Origin: Petrolisthes cinctipes
Lineage: Eukaryota; Arthropoda; Malacostraca; Decapoda; Porcellanidae
Direction: 5' to 3'
DNA length: 64,000 nt
NCBI GenBank assembly: GCA_033782935.1
Contig: JAWQEG010000488.1
Location: forward strand, 868,001-932,000
The stretch's first letter is position 1; every line of letters starts with the position of its first letter. The notes under the pieces are model-generated. The model was given only the letters and a program-made list of their open reading frames with translations, searched no databases and had not been told where the DNA came from. A program made the translations under genes and the position numbers. Below are positions 11,821-24,075 of the stretch, piece after piece.

Positions 11821-12487
11821 ATCGATCTTTTAGGTGCCCAAAAGTCGATATGTACATGCATCTTCTGTACCCGTTTATATCTCAAATTCAGGCTCAAAAC
11901 ACCCGAAAATTCAATATTTTGGGGTCCCAGAAGCAATATGTACATGCCTACTCAGTGCTAGAATATTTTCAAAATATAGGCTAAAAACATGCTAAAAATC
12001 AATCTTTTAGGTGCCAAAAAGTCGATATCTCAAATTTAGTCCCAAAACACCCGAAAATTCGATATTTAGGGGTCCCAGAAGCGATCTGTACATGCCTACT
12101 CCGTGTTAGAGTATTTTCAAAATTCAGGCCCAAAACATGCTGAAAATCGATATTTTTGGTGCCCAAAGTCAATATGTGCATGTATCTTCTGTACCCGTTT
12201 ATATCTCAAATTCAGGATCAAAACACCCGAAAATTCAATATTTTTAGGTCCCAAAAGCAATCTGTACATGCCTACTCAGTGTTAGAGTATTTTCAAAATA
12301 CAGGCCCAAAACATGCTGAAAATCGATATTTTATATGCCCAAAGTCAATATGTGCATGTATCTTCTGTACTCGTTTATATCTCAAATTCAGGCTCAAAAC
12401 ACCCGAAAATTCAATATTTTGGGGTCCCAGAAGCAATCTGTACAGTGCTAGAATATTTTCAAAATATAGGCTAAAAACATGCTAAAA
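11821..12487 (+). repeat. Irregular run A-C-B-B
   Basis: A 11821 (gatatgtacatgc variant), C 11998 (atcaatc for atcgatc, caaatttagtccc), B1 12146, B2 12322 (10-bp deletion near 12443). The C-to-B join at 12146 uses the A1-to-B1 lead aaaattcaggccc, so the A monomer between C and B has been lost. Confidence 0.88.
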
Positions 12488-13497
12488 ATCGATCTTTTAG
12501 GTGCCAAAAAGTCGATATCTCAAATTCAGTCCCAAAACACCCAAAAATTAGATATTTTGTGGTCCCAGAAGCAATCTGTACATGCCTACTCAGTGTTAGA
12601 GTATTTTCAAAATTCATGCCCAAAACATGCTGAAAATCGATATTTTTGGTGCCCAAAGTCAATATGTGCATGTATCTTCTGTACCCGTTTATATCTCAAA
12701 TTCAGGCTCAAAACACCCTAAAATTCAATATTTTGGGGTCCCAGAAGCAATCTGTACAGTGCTAGAATATTTTCAAAATATAGGCTAAAAACATACTGAA
12801 AATCGATCTTTTAAGTGCACAAAAGTCGATATGTGCATGCATCTTCAGTACCCGTTTATATCTCAAATTCAGGCTCAAAACACCCGATAATTCAATATTT
12901 TGGGGTCCCAGAAGCAATCTGTACATGCCTACTCAGTGTTAGAGTATTTTCAAAATACAGGCCCAAAACGTGCTGAAAATCGATATTTTAGATGCCCAAA
13001 GTCAATATGTGCATGTATCTTCTGTACCCGTTTATATCTCAAATTCAGTCTCAAAACACCCGAAAATTCAATATTTTGGGGTCCCAGAAGCAATCTGTAC
13101 ATGCCTACTCCGTGTTAGAGTATTTTCAAAATACATGCTCAAAACATACTGAAAATCGATCTTTTAGGTGCACAAAAGTCGATATGTGCATGCATCTTCA
13201 GTACCCGTTTATATCTCAAATTCAGGCTCAAAACACCCGAAAATTCAATATTTTGGGGTCCCAGAAGCAATCTGTACATGCCTACTCAGTGTTAGAGTAT
13301 TTTCAAAATACAGGCCCAAAACATGCTGAAAATCGATATTTTAGATGCCCAAAGTCAATATGTGCATGTATCTTCTGTACCCGTTTATATCTCAAATTCA
13401 GGCTCAAAACACCCGAAAATTCAATATTTTGGGGTCCCAGAAGCAATCTCTACAGTGCTAGAATATTTTCAAAATATAGGCTAAAAACATGCTAAAA
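12488..13497 (+). repeat. Variant HOR C-B-A-B-A-B, copy 1 (1,010 bp)
   Basis: C 12488, B 12636, A 12802, B 12979, A 13155, B 13332; 148+166+177+176+177+166 = 1,010. B joins A directly through taggctaaaaacatactg, a fusion of the B-to-C and C-to-A leads. Markers shared with the next copy are aaaattcatgccc, cccaaaaatt and aaaacgtgctg. Confidence 0.9.
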
Positions 13498-14517
13498 ATC
13501 GATCTTTTAGGTGCCAAAAAGTCGATATTTCAAATTCAGTCCCAAAACACCCAAAAATTCGATATTTTGGGGTCTCAGAAGCAATCTGTACATGCCTACT
13601 CAGTGTTAGAGTATTTTCAAAATTCATGCCCAAAACATGCTGAAAATCGATATTTTTGGTGCCCAAAGTCAATATGTGCATGTATCTTCTGTACCCGTTT
13701 ATATCTCAAATTCAGGCTCAAAACACCCGAAAATTCAATATTTTGGGGTCCAAGAAGCAATCAGTACAGTGCTAGAATATTTTCAAAATATAGGCTAAAA
13801 ACATACTGAAAATCGATTTTTTAGGTGCACAAAAGTCGATATGTGCATGCATCTTCAGTACCCGTTTATATCTCAAATTCAGGCTCAAAACACCCGAAAA
13901 TTCAATATTTTGGGGTCCCAGAAGCAATCTGTACATGCCTACTCAGTGTTAGAGTATTTTCAAAATACAGGCCCAAAACGTGCTGAAAATCGATATTTTA
14001 GATGCCCAAAGTCAATATGTGCATGTATCTTCTGTACCCGTTTATATCTCAAATTCAGGCTCAAAACACCCGAAAATTAAATATTTTGGGGTCCCAGAAG
14101 CAATCTGTACATGCCTACTCCGTGTTAGAGTATTTTCAAAATACATGCTCAAAACATACTGAAAATCGATCTTTTAGGTGCACAAAAGTCGATATGTGCA
14201 TGCATCTTCAGTACCCGTTTTTATCTCAAATTCAGGCTCAAAACACACGAAAATTCAATATTTTGGGGTTCCAGAAGCAATCTGTACATGCCTACTCCGT
14301 GTTAGAGTATTTTCAAAATACAGGCCCAAAACATGCTAAAAATCGATATTTTAGATGCCCAAAGTCAATATGTGCATGTATCTTCTGTACCCGTTTATAT
14401 CTCAAATTCAGGCTCAAAACACCCGAAAATTCAATATTTTGGGGTCCCAGAAGCAATCTGTACATGCCTACACAGTGCTAGAATATTTTCAAAATATAGG
14501 CTAAAAACATGCTAAAA
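13498..14517 (+). repeat. Variant HOR C-B-A-B-A-B, copy 2 (1,020 bp)
   Basis: C 13498, B 13646, A 13812, B 13989, A 14165, B 14342. Same order and markers as 12488-13497; it is 10 bp longer because its last B lacks the 10-bp deletion. Private variants: gatattttggggtctcag near 13560, gatttttta near 13816, cgtttttatc near 14217. Confidence 0.9.
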
Positions 14518-16168
14518 ATCGACATTTTAGGCGCCAAAAAATCGATATCTCAAATTCAGTCCCAAAACACCCGAAAATTCGATATTTAGAGGTCCCAGAA
14601 GGTATCTGTACATGCTTACTCCGTGTTAGAGTATTTTCAAAATACAGGCCAAAAACATACTGAAAATCGATCTTTTAGGTGCCCAAAAGTCGATATGTGC
14701 ATGCATCTTCTGTACCCGTTTATATCTCAAATTCTGGCCCTAAACACCCGAAAATTCGATATTTTGGGGTCCCAGAAGCGATCTGTACATGCCTACTCCG
14801 TGTTAGAGTATTTTCAAAATTCAGGCCCAAAACATGCTGAAAATCGATATTTTTGGTGCCCAAAGTCAATATGTGCATGTATCTTCTGTACCCGTTTATA
14901 TCTCAAATTCAGGCTCAAAACACCCGAAAATTCAATATTTTGGGGTCCCAGAAGCAATCTGTACATGCCTACTCAGTGCTAGAATATTTTTAAAATATAG
15001 GCTAAAAACATGCCAAAACTCGATCTTTTAGGTGCCAAAAAGTCGATATCTCAAATTCAGTCCCAAAACACTCGAAAATTCGATATTTAGGGGTCCCAGA
15101 AGCGATCTGTACATGCCTACTCCGTGTTAGAGTATTTTCAAAATACATGCTCAAAACATACTGAAAATCGATCTTTTAGGTGCACAAAAGTCGATATGTG
15201 CATGCATCTTCAGTACCCGTTTATATCTCAAATTCAGGCTCAAAACACCCGAAAATTCAATATTTTGGGGTCCCAGAAGCAATCTGTACATGCCTACTCA
15301 GTGTTAGAGTATTTTCAAAATACAGGCCCAAAACATGCTGAAAATCGATATTTTAGATGCCCAAGGTCAATATGTGCATGTATCTTCTGTACCCGTTTAT
15401 ATCTCAAATTCAGGCTCAAAACACCCGAAAATTCAATATTTTGGGGTCCCAGAAGCAATCTGTACATGCCTACACAGTGCAAGAATATTTTCAAAATACA
15501 TGCTAAAAACATGCTAAAAATCGACATTTTAGGTGCCAAAAAATCGATATCTCAAATTCAGTCCCAAAACACCCGAAAATTCGATATTTAGAGGTCCCAG
15601 AAGGTATCTGTACATGCCTACTCCGTGTTAGAGTATTTTCAAAATACAGGCCAAAAACATACTGAAAATCGATCTTTTAGGTGCCCAAAAGTCGATATGT
15701 GCATGCATCTTCTGTACCCGTTTATATCTCAAATTCTGGCCCTAAACACCCGAAAAATCGATATTTTGGGGTCCCAGAAGCGATCTGTACATGCCTACTC
15801 CGTGTTAGAGTATTTTCAAAATTCAGGCCCAAAACATGCTGAAAATCGATATTTTTGGTGCCCAAAGTCAATATGTGCATGTATCTTCTGTACCCGTTTA
15901 TATCTCAAATTCAGGCTCATAACACCCGAAAATTCAATATTTTGGGGTCCCAGAAGCAATCTGTACATGCCTACTCAGTGCTAGAATATTTTCAAAATAT
16001 AGGCTAAAAACATGCTAAAAATCGATCTTTTAGGTGCCAAAAAGTCGATATCTCAAATTTAGTCCCAAAACACCCGGAAATTTGATATTTAGGGGTCCCA
16101 GAAGCGATCTGTACATGCCTACTCCGTGTTAGAGTATTTTCAAAATACATGCTCAAAACATACTGAAA
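14518..16168 (+). repeat. Canonical hexamer domain
   Basis: Cy 14518, A1 14666, B1 14843, Cx 15019, A2 15167, B2 15344, Cy 15520, A1 15668, B1 15845, Cx 16021. The first hexamer (14518-15519) is exactly 1,002 bp. Variants: gcgccaaaaaatc near 14531, ccaaaactcgatc at the Cx start (15015), gcaagaatatt near 15479 with tacatgctaaaaac after it. Confidence 0.9.
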
Positions 16169-17613
16169 ATCGATCTTTTAGGTGCACAAAAGTCGATATG
16201 TGCATGCATCTTCAGTACCCGTTTATATCTCAAATTCAGGCTCAAAACACCCGAAAATTCAATATTTTGGGGTCCCAGAAGCAATCTGTACAGTGCTAGA
16301 ATATTTTAAAAATATAGGCTAAAAACATGCTAAAAATCGATCTTTTAGGTGCCAAAAAGTCGATATCTCAAATTCAGTCCCAAAACACCCGAAAATTCGA
16401 TATTTTGGGGTCCCAGAAGCAATCTGTACATGCCTACTCAGTGTTAGAGTATTTTCAAAATGTAGGCTAAAAACATGCTAAAAATCGACATTTTAGGTGC
16501 CAAAAAATCGATATCTCAAATTCAGTCCCAAAACACCCGAAAATTCGATATTTAGAGGTCCCAGAAGGTATCTGTACATGCCTACTCCGTGTTAGAGTAT
16601 TTTCAAAATACAGGCCAAAAACATACTGAAAATCGATCTTTTAGGTGCCCAAAAGTCGATATGTGCATGCATCTTCTGTACCCGTTTATATCTCAAATTC
16701 TGGCCCTAAACACCCGAAAATTCGATATTTTGGGGTCCCAGAAGCGATCTGTACATGCCTACTCCGTGTTAGAGTATTTTCAAAATTCAGGCCCAAAACA
16801 TGCTGAAAATCGATATATTTAGTGCCCAAAGTCAATATGTGCATGTATCTTCTGTACCCGTTTATATCTCAAATTCAGGCTCAAAACACCCGAAAATTCA
16901 ATATTTTGGGGTCCCAGGATCAATCTGTACAGTGCTAGAATATTTTCAAAATATAGGCTAAAAACATACTGAAAATCGATCTTTTAGGTGCACAAAAGTC
17001 GATATGTGCATGCATCTTCAGTACCCGTTTATATCTCAAATTTAGGATCAAAACACCCGAAAATTCAATATTTTGGGGTCCCAGAAGCAATCTGTACATG
17101 CCTACTCAGTGTTAGAGTATTTTCAAAATACAGGCCCAAAACATGATGAAAATCGATATTTTAGATGCCCAAAGTCAATATGTGCATGTATCTTCTGTAC
17201 CCGTTTATATCTCAAATTCAGGCTCAAAACACCCGAAAATTCAATATTTTGGGGTCCCAGAATCAATCTGTACAGTGCTAGAATATTTTCAAAATATAGG
17301 CTAAAAACATGCTAAAAATCGATCTTTTAGGTGCCAAAAAGTCGATATCTCAAATTCAGTCCCAAAACACCCGAAAATTCAATATTTTGGGGTCCCAGAA
17401 GCAATCTGTACATGCCTACTCAGTGCTAGAATATTTTCAAAATATAGGCTAAAAACATGCTAAAAATCGATCTTTTAGGTTCCAAAAAGTCGATATCTCA
17501 AATTCAGTCCCAAAACACCCGAAAATTCGATATTTAGGGGTCCCAGAAGCGATCTGTACATGCCTACTCCGTGTTAGAGTATTTTCAAAATACATGCTCA
17601 AAACATACTGAAA
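16169..17613 (+). repeat. Irregular run A-C-C-A-B-A-B-C-C
   Basis: A 16169 (167), C 16336, C 16484, A 16632, B 16809 (gatatatttagtgcc), A 16975, B 17152, C 17318, C 17466. Two C-C doublets appear. In each, the first C has a B-like second half (gatattttgggg or ttcaatatttt, agcaatctg), so B and C second halves have recombined and a B plus an A were lost. Confidence 0.87.
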
Positions 17614-20571
17614 ATCGATCTTTTAGGTGCACAAAAATCGATATGTGCATGCATCTTCAGTACCCGTTCATATCTCAAATTCAGGCTCAAAACACCCGAA
17701 AATTCAATATTTTGGAGTCCCAGAAGCAATCTGTACATGCCTACTCAGTGTTAGAGTATTTTCAAAATACAGGCCCAAAACATGCTGAAAATCGATATTT
17801 TAGATGCCCAAGGTCAATATGTGCATGTCTCTTCTGTACCCGTTTATATCTCAAATTCAGGCTCAAAACACCCGAAAATTCAATATTTTGGGGTCCCAGA
17901 AGCAATCTGTACATGCCTACACAGTGCTAGAATATTTTCAAAATATAGGCTAAAAACATGCTAAAAATCGACATTATAGGTGCCAAAAAATCGATATCTC
18001 AAATTCAGTCCCAAAACACCCGAAAATTCGATATTTAGAGGTCCCAGAAGGTATCTGTACATGCCTACTCCGTGTTAGAGTATTTTCAAAATACATGCTC
18101 AAAACATACTGAAAATCGATCTTTTAGGTGCACAAAAGTCGATATGTGCATGCATCTTCTGTACCCGTTTATATCTCAAATTCTGGCCCTAAACACCCGA
18201 AAATTCGATATATTTGGGGTCCCAGAAGCGATCTGTACATGCCTACTCAGTGTTAGAGTATTTTCAAAATTCAGGCCCAAAACATGCTGAAAATCGATAT
18301 TTTTGGTGCCCAAAGTCAATATGTACCCGTTTATATCTCAAATTCAGGCTCAAAACACCCGAAAATTCAATATTTTGGGGTCCCAGAAGCAATCTGTACA
18401 TGCCTACTCAGTGCAAGAATATTTTCAAAATATAGGCTCAAAACATGCTAAAAATCGATCTTTTAGGTGCCAAAAAGTCGATATCTCAAATTCAGTCCCA
18501 AAACACCCGAAAATTCGATATTTAGGGGTCCCAGAAGCGATCTGTACATGCCTACTCCGTGTTAGAGTATTTTCAAAATACATGCTCAAAACATACTGAA
18601 AATCGGTCTTTTAGGTGCACAAAAGTCGATATGTGCATGCATCTTCAGTACCCGTTTATATCTCAAATTCAGGCTCAAAACACCCGAAAATTCAATATTT
18701 TGGGGTCCCAGAAGCAATCTGTACATGCCTACACAGTGCTAGAATATTTTCAAAATATAGGCTAAAAACATGCTAAAAATCGACATTTTAGGTGCCAAAA
18801 AATTGATTTCTCAAATTCAGTCCCAAAACACCCGAAAATTCGATATTTAGAGGTCCCAGATGGTATCTGTACATGCCTACTCCGTGTTAGAGTATTTTCA
18901 AAATACAGGCCAAAAACATACTGAAAATCGATCTTTTGGGTGCCCAAAAGTCGATATGTGCATGCATCTTCTGTACCTGTTTATATCTCAAATTCTGGCC
19001 CTAAACACCCGAAAATTCGATATTTTGGGGTCCCAGAAGCGATCTGTACATGCATCCTCCGTGGTAGAGTATTTTCAAAATTCAGGCCCAAAACATGCTG
19101 AAAATCGATATTTTTGGTGCCCAAAGTTAATATGTGCATGTATCTTCTGTACCCGTTTATATCTCAAATTCAGGCTCAAAACACCCGAAAATTCAATATT
19201 TTGGGGTCCCAGAAGCAATCTGTACATGCCTACTCAGTGCTAGAATATTTTCAAAATATAGGCTAAAAACATGCTAAAAATCGACATTTTAGGTGCCAAA
19301 AAATCGATATCTCAAATTCAGTCCCAAAACACCCGAAAATTCGATATTTAGGGGTCCCAGAAGCGATCTGTACATGCCTACTCCGTATTAGAGTATTTTC
19401 AAAATACATGCTCAAAACATACTGAAAATCGATCTTTTAGGTGCACAAAAGTCGATATGTGCATGCATCTTCAGTACCCGTTTATATCTCAAATTCAGGC
19501 TCAAAACACACGAAAATTCAATATTTTGGGGTCCCAGAAGCAATCCGTACATGCCTACTCAGTGTTAGAGTATTTTCAAAATACAGTCCAAAAACATGCT
19601 GAAAATCGATATTTTAGATGCCCAAAGTCAATATGTGCATGTATCTTCTGTACCCGTTTATATCTCAAATTCAGGCTGAAAACACCCGAAAATTCAATAT
19701 TTTGGGGTCCCAGAAGCAATCTGTACATACCCACACAGTGCTAGAATATTTTCAAAATATAGGCTAAAAACATGCTAAAAATCGACATTTTAGGTGCCAA
19801 AAAATCGATATCTCAAATTCAGTCCCAAAACCCCCGAAAATTCGATATTGAGAGGTCCCAGAAGGTATCTGTACATGCCTACTCCGTGTTAGAGTATTTT
19901 CAAAATACAGGCCAAAAACATACTGAAAATCGATTTTTTAGGTGCCCAAAAGTCGATATGTGCATGCATCTTCTGTACCCATTTATATCTCAAATTCTGG
20001 CCCTAAACACCCGAAAATTCGATATTTTGGGGTCCCAGAAGCGATCTGTACATGCCTACTCCGTGTTAGAGTATTTTCAAAATACATGCTCAAAACATAC
20101 TGAAAATCGATCTTTTAGGTGCACAAAAGTCGATATGTGCCCGTTTATATCTCAAATTCAGGCTCAAAACACCCGAAAATTCAATATTTTGGGGTCCCAG
20201 AAGCAATCTGTACAGTGCTAGAATATTTTCAAAATATAGGCTAAAAACATGCTCAAAATCGATCTTTTAGGTGCCAAAAAGTCGATATCTCAAATTCAGT
20301 CCCAAAACACCCGAAAATTCGATATTTTGGGGTCCCAGAAGCAATCTGTACATGCCTATGCAGTGTTAGAGTATTTTCAAAATTCAGGCCCAAAACATGC
20401 TGAAAATCGATATTTTTGGTGCCCAAAGTCAATATGTGCATGTATCTTCTGTACCCGTTTATATCTCAAATTCAGGCTCAAAACACCCGAAAATTCAATA
20501 TTTTGGGGTCCCAGAAGCAATCTGTACAATTCTAGAATATTTTCAAAATATAGGGTAAAAACATACTGAAA
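17614..20571 (+). repeat. Mixed trimers, dimers and shortened monomers
   Basis: A 17614, B 17791, C 17967; A 18115 (178 bp, extra base in gatatatttgggg), B 18293 (161 bp, 15-bp deletion), C 18454; A 18602, C 18779; A 18927, B 19104, C 19280; A 19428, B 19605, C 19781; A 19929, A 20106 (152 bp), C 20258; B 20406. The A at 20106 carries a 15-bp loss at gatatgtgcccg as well as the 10-bp loss. The B at 20406 runs into the next A through tagggtaaaaacatactg. Confidence 0.86.
18725..19900 (+). repeat. Dispersed block R, copy a (about 1.18 kb)
   Basis: Shares rare variants with 22167-23020 and 28155-29330: cccagatggtatctg, cgatcttttgggtgccc, gtacctgtttat, gcatcctccgtggtag, cccaaagttaatatg, acagtccaaaaacatg, acccccgaaaa and gatattgagagg. 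Offsets are 3,442 (to b, before its deletion) and 9,430 (to c). Confidence 0.83.
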
Positions 20572-22166
20572 ATCGATCTTTTAGGTGCACAAAAGTCTAT
20601 ATGTGCTTGCATCTTCAGTACCCGTTTATATCTCAAATTCAGGATCAAAACACCCGAAAATTCAATATTTTGGGGTCCCAGAAGCAATCTGTACATGCCT
20701 ACTCAGTGTTAGAGTATTTTCAAAATACAGGCCCAAAACATGCTGAAAATCGGTATTTTAGATGCCCAAAGTCAATATGTGCATGTATCTTCTGTACCCG
20801 TTTATATCTCAAATTCAGGCTCAAAACACCCGAAAATTCAATATTTTGGGGTCCCAGAAGCAATCTGTACAGTGCTAGAATATTTTCAAAATATAGGCTA
20901 AAAACATGCTAAAAATCGACATTTTAGGTGCCAAAAAATCGATATCTCAAATTCAGTCCCAAAACACCCGAAAATTCGATATTTAGAGGTCCCAGAAGGT
21001 ATCTGTACATGCCTACTCCGTGTTAGAGTATTTTCAAAATACAGGCCAAAAACATACTGAAAATCTATCTTTTAGGTGCACAAAAGTCGATATGTGCATG
21101 CATCTTCTGTATCCGTTTATATCTCAAATTCTGGCCCTAAACACCCGATAATTCGATATTTTGGGGTCCCAGAAGCGATCTGTACATGCCTACTCCGTGT
21201 TAGAGTATTTTCAAAATTCAGGCCCCAAACATGCTGAAAATCGATATTTTTGGTGCCCAAAGTCAATATGTGCATGTATCTTCTGTACCCGTTTATATCT
21301 CAAATTCAGGCTCAAAACACCCGAAAATTCAATATTTTTGGGTCCCAGAAGCAATCTGTACAGTGCTAGAATATTTTCAAAATATAGGCTAAAAACATGC
21401 TAAAAATCGATCTTTTAGGTGCCAAAAAGTCGATATCTCAAATTCAGTCCCAAAACACCCGAAAATTCGATATTTCGGGGTCCCAGAAGCGATCTGTACA
21501 TGCCTACTCCGTGTTAGAGTATTTTCAAAATTCAGGCCCCAAGCATGCTGAAAATCGATATTTTTGGTGCCCAAAGTCAATATGTGCATGTATCTTCTGT
21601 ACCCGTTTATATCTCAAATTCAGGCTCAAAACACCCGAAAATTCAATATTTTTGGGTCCCAGAAGCAATCTGTACAGTGCTAGAATATTTTCAAAATATA
21701 GGCTAAAAACATGCTAAAAATCGATCTTTTAGGTGCCAAAATGTCGATATCTCAAATTCAGTCCCAAAACACCCGAAAATTCGATATTTCGGGGTCCTAG
21801 AAGCGATCTGTACATGCCTACTCCGTGTTAGAGTATTTTCAAAATACATGCTCAAAACATACTGAAAATCGATCTTTTAGGTGCACAAAAGTCGATATGT
21901 GCATGCATCTTCAGTACCCGTTTATATCTCAAATTCAGGCTCAAAACACCCGAAAATTCAATATTTTGGGGTCCCAGAAGCAATCTGTACATGCCTACTC
22001 AGTGTTAGAGTATTTTCAAAATACAGGCCCAAAACATGCTGAAAATCGATATTTTAGATGCCAAAAGTCAATATGTGCATGTATCTTCTGTACCCGTTTA
22101 TATCTCAAATTCAGCCTCAAAACACCCGAAAATTCAATATTTTGGGGTCCCAGAAGCAATCTGTAC

Positions 22167-23020
22167 AAGCCTACACAGTGCTAGAATATTTTCAAAATAT
22201 AGGCTAAAAACATGCTAAAAATCGACATTTTAGGTGCCAAAAAATCGATATCTCAAATTCAGTCCCAAAACACCCGAAAATTCGATATTTAGAGGTCCCA
22301 GATGGTATCTGTACATGCCTACTCCGTGTTAGAGTATTTTCAAAATACAGGCCAAAAACATACTGAAAATCGATCTTTTGGGTGCCCAAAAGTCGATATG
22401 TGCATGCATCTTCTGTACCTGTTTATATCTCAAATTCTGGCCCTAAACACCCGAAAATTCGATATTTTGGGGTCCCAGAAGCGATCTGTACATGCATCCT
22501 CCGTGGTAGAGTATTTTCAAAATTCAGGCCCAAAACATGCTGAAAATCGATATTTTTGGTGCCCAAAGTTAATATGTGCATGTAACTTCTGTACCCGTTT
22601 ATATCTCAAATTCAGGCTCAAAACACCCGAAAATTCAATATTTTGGGGTCCCAGAAGCAATCCGTACATGCCTACTCAGTGTTAGAGTATTTTCAAAGTA
22701 CAGTCCAAAAACATGCTGAAAATCGATATTTTAGATGCCCAAAGTCAATATGTGCATGTATCTTCTGTACCCGTTTATATCTCAAATTCAGGCTCAAAAC
22801 ACCCGAAAATTCAATATTTTGGGGTCCCAGAAGCAATCTGTACATACCTACACAGTGCTAGAATATTTTCAAAATATAGGCTAAAAACATGCTAAAAATC
22901 GACATTTTAGGTGCCAAAAAATCGATATCTCAAATTCAGTCCCAAAACCCCCGAAAATTCGATATTGAGAGGTCCCAGAAGGTATCTGTACATGCCTACT
23001 CCGTGTTAGAGTATTTTCAA
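22167..23020 (+). repeat. Dispersed block R, copy b (325 bp shorter)
   Basis: Has the same marker set as copies a and c. At about 22620-22670 the B at 22546 joins directly to agcaatccgtacatgcctac, which in copies a and c lies 325 bp further on. The missing 325 bp equals one C plus one A (148+177). Since both other copies keep it, this copy lost it. Confidence 0.83.
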
Positions 23021-23574
23021 AATACAGGCCCAAAACGTGCTGAAAATCGATATTTTAGATGCCCAAAGTCAATATGTGCATGTATCTTCTGTACCCGTTT
23101 ATATCTCAAATTCAGGCTCAAAACACCCGAAAATTCAATATTTTGGGGTCCCAGAAGCAATCTGTACATGCCTACTCCGTGTTAGAGTATTTTCAAAATA
23201 CATGCTCAAAACATACTGAAAATCGATCTTTTAGGTGCACAAAAGTCGATATGTGCATGCATCTTCAGTACCCGTTTATATCTCAAATTCAGGCTCAAAA
23301 CACCCGAAAATTCAATATTTTGGGGTCCCAGAAGCAATCTGTACATGCCTACTCAGTGTTAGAGTATTTTCAAAATACAGGCCCAAAACATGCTGAAAAT
23401 CGATATTTTAGATGCCGAATGTCAATATGTGCATGTATCTTCTGTACCCGTTTATATCTCAAATTCAGGCTCAAAACACCCGAAAATTCAATATTTTGGG
23501 GTCCCAGAAACAATCTGTACATGCCTACACAGTGCTAGAATATTTTCAAAATATAGGCTAAAAACATGCTAAAA

Positions 23575-23722
23575 ATCGACATTTTAGGTGCCAAAAAATC
23601 GATATCTCAAATTCAGTCCCAAAACACCCGAAAATTCGATATTTAGAGGTCCCAGAAGGTATCTGTACATGCTTACTCCGTGTTAGAGTATTTTCAAAAT
23701 ACAGGCCAAAAACATACTGAAA
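23575..23722 (+). repeat. Reference monomer C (Cy flavour, 148 bp, internally deleted)
   Basis: Begins atcgacattttaggtgcc and then runs gatat directly into ctcaaattcag. Compared with A, exactly 29 bases are missing from the first half; in A the missing segment starts gtgcatgcatc and ends gtttatat. The break lies at a shared atat, so a slip or deletion between 4-bp direct repeats explains it. The second half is full length, with ttcagtccc and gatatttagaggtccc as markers. C copies are not random truncations: all share the same endpoints and occupy a fixed place in the trimer, so one deletion event was amplified. Confidence 0.92.
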
Positions 23723-23899
23723 ATCGATCTTTTAGGTGCCCAAAAGTCGATATGTGCATGCATCTTCTGTATCCGTTTATATCTCAAATTCTGGCCCTAA
23801 ACACCCGAAAATTCGATATTTTGGGGTCCCAGAAGCGATCTGTACATGCCTACTCCGTGTTAGAGTATTTTCAAAATTCAGGCCCAAAACATGCTGAAA
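23723..23899 (+). repeat. Reference monomer A (A1 flavour, 177 bp)
   Basis: Full-length monomer beginning atcgatcttttaggtgccc. It is one base longer than B because it has cccaaaagtc where B has cccaaagtc. The second half carries the A1 signature ttctggccctaaac, ttcgatatttt, agcgatctg and actccgtg, and it ends in gtattttcaaaattc before the following B1. This copy also has tatccg where most have tacccg. The A2 counterpart is 24224-24400. Confidence 0.9.
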
Positions 23900-24075
23900 A
23901 TCGATATTTTTGGTGCCCAAAGTCAATATGTGCATGTATCTTCTGTACCCGTTTATATCTCAAATTCAGGCTCAAAACACCCGAAAATTCAATATTTTGG
24001 GGTCCCAGAAGCAATCTGTACATGCCTACTCAGTGCTAGAATATTTTCAAAATATAGGCTAAAAACATGCTAAAA
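23900..24075 (+). repeat. Reference monomer B (B1 flavour, 176 bp)
   Basis: Begins atcgatatttttggtgccc and has gtcaatatg and gcatgtatc where A has gtcgatatg and gcatgcatc. The second half reads ttcaggctcaaaac, ttcaatatttt, agcaatctg and agtgctagaatatt. It is normally followed by a C monomer through the junction aaaatataggctaaaaac. The B2 flavour (24401-24576) differs by gatattttagatgcc and acacagtgctag. Confidence 0.9.
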
